This document shows positions 28,871 to 37,478 of a DNA stretch of 64,000 bases, in pieces. Position numbers and translations under genes: made by a program. Numbering within the stretch: the stretch's first letter is position 1; every line of letters starts with the position of its first letter. The notes beneath the pieces are model-generated. The model did not search any database, had not been told where the DNA came from, and saw nothing but the letters and a program-made list of their open reading frames with translations. This DNA comes from Clostridium beijerinckii HUN142 (GTDB lineage Bacteria; Bacillota; Clostridia; Clostridiales; Clostridiaceae), in assembly GCF_000621745.1 (NCBI RefSeq), contig NZ_JHXK01000005.1, positions 124,001 through 188,000 on the forward strand. The letters run 5' to 3'.

Positions 28871-28884
28871 TTGTAAACGTTTCT
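28871..28884. promoter_or_regulatory. cre-like site upstream of the importer operon
   Basis: TTGTAAACGTTTCT matches the catabolite-responsive element core TGTAAACGTTT, 43 bases before the lipoprotein start. Glucose repression through CcpA is the expected effect. Confidence 0.55.
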
Positions 28885-28924
28885 TCTTACAATGTAAAGT
28901 TTATCATCATTATATTTAGTCAAC

Positions 28925-28973
28925 AACCTAACAAACTATATAAAAAATACCAAAAATTATAGATTCTAAATTT
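28925..28973 (-). promoter_or_regulatory. conserved two-part upstream box, importer promoter (copy 2)
   Basis: Part one (28925-28949) repeats the box at 5737 with two differences in 25. Part two (28949-28971, core AAAAATTATAGA) repeats 34191-34213 upstream of GH67 with two differences in 23. It carries both elements in full and lies 97-145 bases before the start, a suitable position for an activator. Confidence 0.5.
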
Positions 28974-29080
28974 GTGAAAAATCAACTTATTACTTTAGCA
29001 AAAATAATCAATATATATATCATTCTAATCCTTTTTTGTATTTATTGTAAATTTAAGAAAATTTTCCAATCTCTTAACTT

Positions 29081-30613
29081 TTAATATAGATTCTCTTCGT
29101 TCTTGAAATACTCCCTTATTAGAAATTTCATTAGATTGCTTGGTTGTTCCTTTACAAATTCAACTTTATCGCCAAATACCATTCCATACGGTTCCTTAGG
29201 TGTGTATCTTTCCCAACGCGGCATTTCCTCTCCAGTGGAATCTTTACCATTTGGATCTCCATAACTTATGAAGTTAGCCCAATAATTACACATTTGACGA
29301 GCAAGATCATAATGCTTGCCAATAAACGGTCGCCAACATTTAGCAAGTGTCTCAAAAAAGAACCAAAGATCTACAGAGTGAAATGTTCCCGGGTTATCCC
29401 AACCTGGTATTTCTGCATCAAAATTATAATAATACAAAGGCGTGTTCGCTTTTGTATCAGCATTTGACTGTCCAATAATACGAATAGCATATTCGATACT
29501 TCTTACTGAAGCTTTTTTGCGTATTTCATCAATGTCGCCTAACTGAGCTTGACAAAGTTCAATATACTCATCTGCATCATCTCCAAACATTTCAATAGCC
29601 ATATGCTTAAATTCATCAATATTTCTAACCTTTGGAACGTTAAGAAACTCAGAAGAAGTATGACCTAAAAGTACTGGCACCATTAAACGTTTATTTTGAA
29701 GAAAAAGGTTAAATGCATCTCCTACACAAAATACATTATCCTCAACAGTTCCCCAGTATTTCTTATATTCAAGTGATTTATCACGAATATATTCTGCATC
29801 GAGCCTACGTGCTTCAGCAAGTGATGAAACTCCTAAAAATCGAAAAAATTTTATTCCTTCTTGTTCAGCTTGTACTAAGTTATGCTTTTCTAAAGGCAAC
29901 GGATTTCCTTCATAAAGCGTAGTAATAATACCACTTTGAATAATAGCCTTCTGACAAAGACATTCATTTTGAGGTGAAGTAAGTTGATTTAATACACTTC
30001 CACCTCCAGCGGACTGTCCTCCAATTGTAATATTATTAGGATCACCACCGAAAGCTTCAATATTCCGTTTAACCCATAATGTGCCTGCTTGCTGATCTAG
30101 ATTTCCGAAATTAGCTGGAGTATCTGGAGCTTCTGCTGTTATTTCAGGATGACATAAAAAACCAAAAACGTTCAGACGATAGTTGATCGTTACAACCACA
30201 ATGCCCCTACGAGCAATACGCTCACCATCAAATTCCATCTCAGCTGTATTTCCAAACTGAAGTACTCCTCCAAAGTACCATACAAACACAGGTAATTTCT
30301 CATTAGTACTACATGCTGGAGTTCATACGTTTAGGTATAGGCAATCCTCATCCATAGGTATGTCTGGATCCACAGCCCATTCCCTTGTATATATATTCTT
30401 CTCAGCTATAACTGTTTTTGCCTGCATTGATATTGGTGCAAATTTAAATGCTTTTAAAACACCGTTCCAATTCTTTGCAGCCTGAGGAGCACGCCACCGA
30501 TTCTCACCTACTGGAGGTGCAGCAAATGGAATACCTTTAAAACTTGTTATACGTGGATCAGCTGCTGGCAATCCCTCTATAGTACCATTTTCAACTTTTA
30601 CTGTCCTTAACAT
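29081..30613 (-). pseudogene. type B carboxylesterase interrupted by one in-frame TGA
   Basis: The reading frame is continuous over 511 codons except for TGA at 30325-30323, at the Trp of the family motif DEDCLYLNV(W)TP. The 5' part has 96 residues (start ATG 30613 with GGGAG). The 3' part, in the same frame, keeps the oxyanion loop (YFGG), nucleophile Ser in TIGGQSAGGGS, the Glu region GHTSSEF and His in TFHSVDLWFF. All catalytic elements downstream are intact, so the mutation is recent, or a sequencing error, or the stop is read through. Reinitiation at ATG 30289 would give a 402-residue piece lacking the N-terminus. Likely role before damage: removing ester groups from xylo-oligosaccharides. 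Confidence 0.75.
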
Positions 30614-30674
30614 ACTTAACTACTCCCTTTATTAATATAAATTGAATATTATTCAAAATTAAAAATATAAACTA

Positions 30675-31757
30675 TCAATATGAATTAAGTACCATTCTAA
30701 CAATACTTGGTTCTAAGCATTCCTTCCTTTTCCCAAAAGATAAACGGATAAAATTATATGCGCCATTGTTCCATACATTAAAATCATGTACACCTCCTTC
30801 TATAAGTATTTGATAATAATTGTCCAGATTATTTCCCACAGTCTCTATAATATCTTCAATCGCTTTTTCATAGCCTTCTTGACTTGCTATTTCGTCTGCA
30901 TCGCCACAAGTAATATAAAGTAAGTTCATCCTGTAGCTACATAATGCTATACTGGAACCAAGAACCTTACCGCTGCTAGATGTAGGAGCATTTGAAAAAG
31001 CACCAACGTAAGTGAACAAATCCTCCATCCCTTTCGCTAACACAGTCTTATCAAGCCCATTGCTCCATCCCCCGTTTGTCCCTGTATGTGTTTTGGAATC
31101 GCATCTATATCCTCCAATAATCAAGTTTAAAGATTGCATTCCCCCCATGGATAAACCAGCAATGGCTCTATGAATTCGATTATATTTAATTCCTTCAGAT
31201 GAAGTATCTTTTATATCTGCATACACATTATAATTGGATTCTATAAACGGAATCAGATCATATCTTAGTTCATAATCGAAATAATAAAAACCAAGCATAT
31301 TAGTTCCCTCTACGTTAAATGAATTATCTCTCCAGTCATGTGCACTTCTCCCCTCTGGAAATACGACAATCAAAGGATCGATATCACCATTTGCAATAAG
31401 ATTATCCAATATGTTACATATAATAAAATTTCCTTGATCATTACCGCTTCCATTTAGCCATTCGTAACGATTTCCACCAACTCCATGAAGTAAATATAAT
31501 ACATTATATCTAGTATCCTTATCATATTTGTTGTACCCTGCTGGCAAATACACGTTACATTTCTTTATAATCTCTGCTCCACTAATCGTTTCTCTTCCTG
31601 CTTCTTGAAAACTAATTTCTTGATTTGTCACCAGTTGTCGTGACTTATTTATATAATTTCTCACACTATATGACACTTCAACAATATTACCCTGAATATC
31701 CTCACTAGCTGCTTTTTTATATTCATTAGGTACAGCTGTCACTTCAATATTATTCAT
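30675..31757 (-). CDS. alpha/beta-hydrolase esterase, feruloyl/acetyl-xylan esterase-like (CE1 type)
   Basis: 360 aa. Esterase D-type fold: YNVLYLLHGVGGN with the oxyanion region, VVFPEGRSAHDW, nucleophile S203 in IAGLSMGGMQSLN, and C-terminal His in GGVHDFNVWNNGAYNF. It resembles the esterase domains of clostridial xylanases Y and Z. It lacks a signal peptide, so it acts on imported feruloylated or acetylated fragments. The ~60 N-terminal residues before the fold are unassigned. It lies between GH67 and the broken carboxylesterase, all in one direction. Confidence 0.8.
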   Translation of the reverse strand: MNNIEVTAVPNEYKKAASEDIQGNIVEVSYSVRNYINKSRQLVTNQEISFQEAGRETISGAEIIKKCNVYLPAGYNKYDKDTRYNVLYLLHGVGGNRYEWLNGSGNDQGNFIICNILDNLIANGDIDPLIVVFPEGRSAHDWRDNSFNVEGTNMLGFYYFDYELRYDLIPFIESNYNVYADIKDTSSEGIKYNRIHRAIAGLSMGGMQSLNLIIGGYRCDSKTHTGTNGGWSNGLDKTVLAKGMEDLFTYVGAFSNAPTSSSGKVLGSSIALCSYRMNLLYITCGDADEIASQEGYEKAIEDIIETVGNNLDNYYQILIEGGVHDFNVWNNGAYNFIRLSFGKRKECLEPSIVRMVLNSY

Positions 31758-31921
31758 AGCTTATTCTTAATCCTTTCTCTTTAAATATAATTTATTGTTA
31801 ACATATAATTTGTCATTAAAAAACATTCTTCTATTCAACTTTAATAACAATACATTATACTTCATTACATAAATGATATATTGAATTCACTTACACTACT
31901 AATAGATATCCGTAAATTAAT

Positions 31922-34030
31922 TTAAGTATATATTTTCCTTCCTTTCTCATCCTCTATTCCAGACATTCTATAGAAATACGTATTGATTTGGTCTCTCCAA
32001 TCTCTTGCACTATCTAACTGTATATAAAGACGTTCAATAACCTGATTGTATATATTTCCATCTATAATCCCCTCCAACTCCTTCCACTTCTCAATAAACT
32101 TCTCTACTTCTTCAAAACCTTCAAAATGAGTATCATAAATATGTTGTATTACAGTTTTTCCCGATGTCAACACATGCATATATGGAACATGGTGGAAAAA
32201 TAGCAATAATTCATCTGGGCAAGTTTCTAAATTATTATATATATTCTTAAGAGGTTCATTATATTGGCTCGTATAACCTGTTCCATCTTCTAAGGTACGA
32301 TCAATTCCTATACCCTTGCAATCTGACCTATGATATGTTCCCCAAAGAGAAAACTCATAACCATCTACATCTGGGCCATAGTGATTCCCTGGTGATACCA
32401 TCCATCCGATTCCTAATGGCGACGTATATTTTTCATAAGTTTCCCATGACTTCATCAGTATATAGCACACATTTTTCATAACTAGCGTATTGTCTCCTAA
32501 TGTAAGTTGAATCCATTCTTGTACTATTTCTTCACAACTGATATCACTATTCCAAGCAAGACGTCCATACCCATATAAATTAGCTTGTGCCAGAAAATGT
32601 CCTGTCCAATTTTCATCATTTCCTACATTGACTATTGCTGCAATCCCCTTAATTCTTTTAGCAACACTATTTTCATTTGCATTGTCACTATTCGCATACG
32701 TTTGAGTGCCTAACACCTGTTTCCACCAAGGGATTAGGAAGCACACATGTTTTTGTTGACCCGTGTATTCTTGCGTTATTTGGAACTCCATTAATTTATT
32801 AGTTTTATCCATTGCTCCAAATAGTGGCGATACAGGCTCTCTAACTTGAAAATCCATTGGACCGTTTTTAATTTGCAAATATACGTTATCTAAAAATTGT
32901 CCATCTAATGGTGTAAAGCAGTCATACGCAGCCTTAGCTCTATCAATTGTGTTATCTCTCCAATCCTGTTTGCAGTTATATACAAAACATCTCCATATTA
33001 ATAGTCCTCCATACGGTGCTAAGGCACTTGCAAGCATATTTGCACCCTCTGCATGATTACGTCCATAAGTAAAAGGTCCTGGCCTTCCTTCTGAATCGGC
33101 TTTTACCATAAAACCTCCTAAGTTGGGAATTATGCTGTATACAAATTGAACTTTCTTCTTCCACCATTCCCCTACGTTTTTGTCTAGTGGATCTGAAGTT
33201 TTCAAGTCTCCAATGGTAATTGGTGCAGCAAAATTTATGCTAATGTAAGTTTTTATACCCCATCTGCCTAATATCTCACTTATTACTTTAACAATGTTTA
33301 TTTTATTATCTATAAGATATGTTTCTTCTCTATGGACATTTGTATTATTAATAACTACTCCGTTGATACCAATTGAAGAGAGTATCCTTGCATAATCATT
33401 AATTCTTCCTAAATCATCTGCTTCCTTATAATCATCATTAAATGCTTTCCTCAGAGTCTCGTTAGTCGCTGTGATGCCTCCTATTACTTCCATTATTTCT
33501 TTCATAATATTCTTATTTCTGCAGCTTTCAAATAAAATTGAACCACCTGCGAAACCACGTTCAATAGTTCCATCAATGTTATCCCAGTTATTTATCAGCC
33601 TTATAGCATTCTTTGGGTTATCTATTACTTCTATCTTCTCAATCTCCTTATTTTGCCCAAAAAGACGTAATAAAGCAAATACTCCATAAAGAATTCCATT
33701 ATCATCTTTAGCCGAAATAGTAATCCTATGTTTTTTCTGAGAAAGAATTTCATGCTTTATTTTATACCCTTCAATAGCTAACCTTTCATCATCTGATTTT
33801 TCTAATTTTATATATTTATCCCCGCAAGCTTCTTCCTTTTCGTATATCTTCTGCTCCTCATTTATATCGTGAATTTGTTCAAATGCGTTCTTCAATTCGC
33901 ATAGTGCAGATTCTACAATTTGACTTCTATAAGAAATCACAATATTTTCAAGATACTCTTTATAGTTGTTGTTTTTAATTTCTCTGTGGCTCAGCCAACA
34001 AGAATACATCTTACTATTTTTATTTACCAT
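31922..34030 (-). CDS. aguA: GH67 alpha-glucuronidase
   Basis: 702 aa, cytosolic. GH67 signatures: DNIDGTIERGFAGGSI, GINGVVINNTNV, GFMVKADSEGRPGPFTYGR (acid E314), LAPYGGLLIWRCFVY, and LDGQFLDNVYLQIKNGPMDFQVREPVSPLFGA (catalytic acidic pair region 377-398). It removes (4-O-methyl-)glucuronic acid from the non-reducing end of aldouronic acids, complementing GH115. About 30 extra residues (~172-205) appear between the FAGGSI motif and the RINDYARIL segment compared with the spacing I know for AguA. AAGGAGA precedes the ATG. Upstream are its own box and cre-like site. Confidence 0.94.
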   Translation of the reverse strand: MVNKNSKMYSCWLSHREIKNNNYKEYLENIVISYRSQIVESALCELKNAFEQIHDINEEQKIYEKEEACGDKYIKLEKSDDERLAIEGYKIKHEILSQKKHRITISAKDDNGILYGVFALLRLFGQNKEIEKIEVIDNPKNAIRLINNWDNIDGTIERGFAGGSILFESCRNKNIMKEIMEVIGGITATNETLRKAFNDDYKEADDLGRINDYARILSSIGINGVVINNTNVHREETYLIDNKINIVKVISEILGRWGIKTYISINFAAPITIGDLKTSDPLDKNVGEWWKKKVQFVYSIIPNLGGFMVKADSEGRPGPFTYGRNHAEGANMLASALAPYGGLLIWRCFVYNCKQDWRDNTIDRAKAAYDCFTPLDGQFLDNVYLQIKNGPMDFQVREPVSPLFGAMDKTNKLMEFQITQEYTGQQKHVCFLIPWWKQVLGTQTYANSDNANENSVAKRIKGIAAIVNVGNDENWTGHFLAQANLYGYGRLAWNSDISCEEIVQEWIQLTLGDNTLVMKNVCYILMKSWETYEKYTSPLGIGWMVSPGNHYGPDVDGYEFSLWGTYHRSDCKGIGIDRTLEDGTGYTSQYNEPLKNIYNNLETCPDELLLFFHHVPYMHVLTSGKTVIQHIYDTHFEGFEEVEKFIEKWKELEGIIDGNIYNQVIERLYIQLDSARDWRDQINTYFYRMSGIEDEKGRKIYT

Positions 34031-34121
34031 GTTAATTAATCTCCTTTATATATTTGTTTTGAGAATTAGTGATGTTCAAACTGAAGGTTTGCTATAAAGT
34101 TTAGTTAATTATTTAATAATA

Positions 34122-34137
34122 TACAACGTTTTCACTA
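34122..34137. promoter_or_regulatory. cre-like site upstream of GH67
   Basis: The minus strand carries TGAAAACGTTGTAT, matching the TGNAARCG half of the CcpA element well and the other half poorly. It lies 92 bases before the GH67 start. Confidence 0.35.
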
Positions 34138-34190
34138 CAATATTAAGGCTTCATGGAAAGAATTTAAACATGTATAATTATAGTATTTAT

Positions 34191-34217
34191 ACAAAAAATT
34201 ATAGAATCTAAATATTT
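34191..34217 (-). promoter_or_regulatory. conserved upstream box, GH67 promoter (copy 3)
   Basis: The plus strand reads ACAAAAAATTATAGAATCTA followed by AAT. It matches 28949-28971 at 21 of 23 positions. It lies about 160 bases upstream of GH67, before the cre-like site as at the importer promoter. Confidence 0.45.
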
Positions 34218-34341
34218 CCTATTTTCTTGCTTTCACACTTAATAATATCCAATGCTATGCTTAATTAACAAGAAACTACTTATAGAGTTGTGGACAAAAT
34301 TTATCCTTCTAAAACTAAGCAATATTACTTTATTGCAATAA

Positions 34342-34377
34342 AAATAATCAGATAAGAATATTCTTATCTGATTATTT
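34342..34377 (-). terminator. terminator after the split diguanylate cyclase
   Basis: Perfect 36-bp palindrome, arms ending GATAAGAAT/ATTCTTATC, 17 bases after the stop at 34394. The minus-strand 3' arm runs into TTTTTATTG, giving a T tract. Confidence 0.75.
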
Positions 34378-34393
34378 ACACATTTTAATACAA

Positions 34394-36166
34394 CTAATTT
34401 TCTTCAAAAATACAATAATTATTTTTACCTTTACTTTTTGCTAGATATACCGCCTTGTCCGCATTTGTAAAAAGTTCCTTAAAACTCTTACCATGCTCGG
34501 GATATTTTGCTATTCCTATACTTCCAGAAACTTTTTGACTTAAAAATTCCTCAGTATGATTACTTTTAAAACCATTCATTAGAGCTTTTGCTTTTTCAAT
34601 TAATAACTCTTCTGATGTAATATTTTTAAGAAATATTATAAATTCATCTCCACCTATTCGTCCTACAATAGAATCTTCTTTGAATGTTTCTGAAAACATT
34701 AATGAAATATCAGTCAAAACAAAATCTCCCGCTAGATGACCTAGGTTATCATTTACAGCTTTAAAATTATCAAGATCTACAACAAATAACGCTCCACTAT
34801 CGTCCTCTTTAGCATTTTTCATATATTCTTCAATCATATTTTGTGCTGTTCCTTTATTGTATAGGCTAGTTAAACTATCTCTTTGTGCCTTAAATAAAAG
34901 TTTTTCATTCTCTCTCTTTTCCTCATCAATATCAATAATTATCCCTATAGCTTTAAATATGTCTCCATTTTCATCAAACATAGCAGTTATTCTTATTTTG
35001 CACCAAATATATTCATTAGTATTTTTCTTTATTCTAATTTCAGCTTCTTTATATGCATCCCCATATATAATATCATTAAGCAATTTTCCAAAATTCTTTA
35101 TATCATCATTATAAATATAATCTGTTTTATATATAGCCTCACTAATATTATTTACAACTGATTTATAGCTAAACTTATTTTCCCAATTTCCAGAAAAATA
35201 AACAGTATCTTTTGGGATATTCCATTCAAAAATTGCATCTTCTGTCTGAGACATGATTATACGATAACGTTCCTCACTAATTCTAAGCTCTTCCTGAGTT
35301 ATTTTTGATTCAGTTGTATTTATTACTACGCTGTAACTAAATAATTTACCATCGCTATTTTTTACTATTTGACCATTATCCAATAGCCATACAATAACTC
35401 CATCACTCCTTTTAACCCTATATTCAACCGTATACTTACCATACTTACTTATTTGTTCTTTCCTATCCCTCATTACTCTTTCTCTATCAGCTTCGCAGAT
35501 TAAATCAATTAATTTTTTACGTCTTTGGTTTTCAGTAAATTCATCTTCTTTATAACCTAAAATACTTAGACATCCACTACTTACAAAATCCAAAATATAT
35601 TCTCCATTTTCTATTTTACACGTATAGACTCCTCCTGGTATATTGGATGTTAGGGATTGTAACCTTCTATTTTTTTCTTCTATATATTTTTTATTTTTTT
35701 CTATAGTGTCTATCAACTCGTTAAATGCTGTAGCTATTTCTCCAAATTCATTCTCCTTGTTATATATAAATCTATCATCCATATTTCCTTGTTTTATTTT
35801 TCTAATTACCTCTAATAGTTTATATATTGGTTTAGAAAAATAATTAACTATAAATAAATATGAAGCTGTTATTAACAATGAAATAATTATAAAAAATGTC
35901 ACAGTATTCTTTATAGTTCTATCAGTTGGGGTCTTAAATTCTGCTAATTCAATTGCACTTAATACTACCCATCCAGTATTACTAATCATTGAATAATATC
36001 CTATCTTTTCAGTATTATTAATTTTATATTCGATTATTCCATTTGGTGTACTATCAAAATCTATTTTTTCCCACTGCTCGTACAAATTATTAGCACTATT
36101 TATCTTTTTTATATTTTCTTTTATATCCTTACTAGTTCCCGCTGCAACAACGCCATTCTCATCCAT
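34394..36166 (-). CDS. C-terminal part of split diguanylate cyclase: Cache end, TM, HAMP, PAS-PAS, GGDEF
   Basis: 590 aa from ATG 36166. The opening MDENGVVAAGTS is the second half of a Cache sensor domain; the in-frame codons just upstream read FFDTGRLLI, continuing the domain. A membrane helix (~88-110), a HAMP domain (~110-160), two PAS domains (~165-295 and ~300-420) and a GGDEF domain (RDSLTSLYNKGTA, VDLDNFKAVND, RIGGDEF) follow, so the active loop is intact. On its own it lacks the first membrane helix. It might be made by frameshifting from the preceding frame, or by reinitiation, since GGGAG lies ten bases before ATG 36166. Confidence 0.85.
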   Translation of the reverse strand: MDENGVVAAGTSKDIKENIKKINSANNLYEQWEKIDFDSTPNGIIEYKINNTEKIGYYSMISNTGWVVLSAIELAEFKTPTDRTIKNTVTFFIIISLLITASYLFIVNYFSKPIYKLLEVIRKIKQGNMDDRFIYNKENEFGEIATAFNELIDTIEKNKKYIEEKNRRLQSLTSNIPGGVYTCKIENGEYILDFVSSGCLSILGYKEDEFTENQRRKKLIDLICEADRERVMRDRKEQISKYGKYTVEYRVKRSDGVIVWLLDNGQIVKNSDGKLFSYSVVINTTESKITQEELRISEERYRIIMSQTEDAIFEWNIPKDTVYFSGNWENKFSYKSVVNNISEAIYKTDYIYNDDIKNFGKLLNDIIYGDAYKEAEIRIKKNTNEYIWCKIRITAMFDENGDIFKAIGIIIDIDEEKRENEKLLFKAQRDSLTSLYNKGTAQNMIEEYMKNAKEDDSGALFVVDLDNFKAVNDNLGHLAGDFVLTDISLMFSETFKEDSIVGRIGGDEFIIFLKNITSEELLIEKAKALMNGFKSNHTEEFLSQKVSGSIGIAKYPEHGKSFKELFTNADKAVYLAKSKGKNNYCIFEEN

Positions 36167-36168
36167 TA

Positions 36169-36795
36169 TTAGTAGTCTCCCAGTATCAAAAAACTAACAT
36201 CGTTTACAAGTTTTTCAAAATAATTCATATTTATTATATTGGCTATAAAACCTTGGTATTTACCTTCTAAAAATATAGGATTTGCAATTATTGCACTTTT
36301 AGCTCCATTGTTAAAGCCTTCTCTTTCTATAATATTTGTTACAATGACTTCATTTTGCTTGAGCTTATCCACTTCATTATTAGAAATCATAGCTTTTTTA
36401 TTTATGTATTCGCTGCTATCACATGCAATAATTACACCCTCCTTATCAACAAGTACCTCTCTGCTTAAAAAGAATCGTTCTTGCTTTCTACCAGCTAAGA
36501 TCTCATTTAAAATCTGTATATCATGCCTTTTATTCTCCGCATCTTTTTTATTATTTGATGCAATTAATAATTCCTTGACCATTGGTATGTTTGTATCATT
36601 ATTAAGATTATTAATATTCTCATCAAAAAAAGCTTTTAAATGTATAGCTTGATCTTTAGAAAAGGTTTCTACATTCTGCTTAGTTAATTCTAAGTTTCTA
36701 GCATTAAAATTTGAAATACATATGCTTGTCGAAATAATTGCAGGAATTATTCCCCATAATATAGAGAAAACTATAAACTTTCTTCTTATATTCAT
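36169..36795 (-). CDS. N-terminal part of split diguanylate cyclase: TM and Cache sensor
   Basis: 208 aa. N-terminal membrane helix (~7-27) and an extracellular Cache-type sensor that stops partway through: after LVNDVS the frame reads FLILGDY-stop. If one T is added to the T6 run (36188-36193), or the ribosome slips by -1 on T-TTT-TTG (36193-36187), translation continues into FDTGRLLIMDENG and the downstream frame, giving a single ~800-residue protein. GAGGTG precedes ATG 36795. Together the two frames have the layout of an intact Cache-HAMP-PAS-GGDEF enzyme, so this is one gene, damaged or programmed. Confidence 0.8.
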   Translation of the reverse strand: MNIRRKFIVFSILWGIIPAIISTSICISNFNARNLELTKQNVETFSKDQAIHLKAFFDENINNLNNDTNIPMVKELLIASNNKKDAENKRHDIQILNEILAGRKQERFFLSREVLVDKEGVIIACDSSEYINKKAMISNNEVDKLKQNEVIVTNIIEREGFNNGAKSAIIANPIFLEGKYQGFIANIINMNYFEKLVNDVSFLILGDY

Positions 36796-37001
36796 TTTTC
36801 ACCTCATTAATATATCATTAATAGACAAATTATATATTAATTTTATCAGATTTTATAATTATTTTATATATATTATATTAATTATTATGTTTTTTTATAG
36901 TTATAGTCAAATTAATATCAATATTTTATTTTTTTACCATTTAATCATTACTTTCCAATATTCCATATCTGAATATTGCAACTTAAGCTATTGCTCTGTA
37001 A

Positions 37002-37120
37002 TAAAAAAATAATGCACAACCTATAACTGCATGATTAGAGATATTTTGGGGTTAATAAACCTTGAGTACAATCAAAGTTTATTTGCCTTATTCCTAATCA
37101 TTCAATATAAGTTATGCATT
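37002..37120 (-). terminator. 110-nt hairpin with T tract; large terminator or small RNA
   Basis: Outer arms (37011-37038 and 37094-37120) pair over about 27 bp. Inner arms GGCAAATAAACTTTGA and TCAAGGTTTATTAACC (minus strand) pair further. Several mismatches become G-U pairs only when read as minus-strand RNA, and the minus-strand 3' side runs into ATTTTTTTAT (37010-37001). It lies about 90 bases after the 88-residue gene and before the cyclase. The rest of the 415-base gap is AT-rich with nothing else recognised. Confidence 0.6.
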
Positions 37121-37210
37121 TCATATATTCAAACTTTAAAATATATTGTCTTCTATTCTACAATTACACCACTATTATTCATTTTCTTCTTTAACACAAA
37201 TATATAGTCA

Positions 37211-37477
37211 TTAGTCTCTAATGTATTTATTAATTGTAGTTGCTCCTTCTTCATTTGCATGATAATAAACTCTTAAGTTCCCTGACTCATCCATGTCAAA
37301 TCTTTTTTCTTCTAAAAGTCCATTAGCTTCTGCTGTCATTAGCGCTGAAATCACAGCGTCTCTTTTAAGGGCTTTAAATTTACCGTACTCACCTTTTAAA
37401 GCTTCAATAACGTCTTCTGCACAAGCTTCAGATACTTTCGTAAAGTATTTTAAAATAGCATAATTAAGTGGTTTCAT
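37211..37477 (-). CDS. small winged-helix-like protein, partner of the DMT permease
   Basis: 88 aa, family not recognised. Predicted mostly helical with a short beta hairpin (ANGLLEEKRFDMDESGNLRVYYHAN), the profile of a small winged-helix domain (KYFTKVSEACAEDVIEALKGEYG, LKRDAVISALMTAEANGLLEE). It starts one base after the permease stop, with its AAGGAGGT site inside the permease 3' end, so the two are co-translated. A regulatory or assembly role for the permease is inferred only from this coupling. Confidence 0.8.
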   Translation of the reverse strand: MKPLNYAILKYFTKVSEACAEDVIEALKGEYGKFKALKRDAVISALMTAEANGLLEEKRFDMDESGNLRVYYHANEEGATTINKYIRD

Positions 37478-37478
37478 A

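Noticed and set aside
34342-34377. 36-bp perfect palindrome considered as an operator
   Set aside because: It lies 17 bases after a stop codon and runs into a T tract, so a terminator explains it better.
36722-37012. Hydrophobic 96-codon plus-strand frame
   Set aside because: Runs from opposite the cyclase start into AT-rich spacer; Ile/Phe/Tyr-rich sequence is what such DNA gives by chance; no ribosome binding site.
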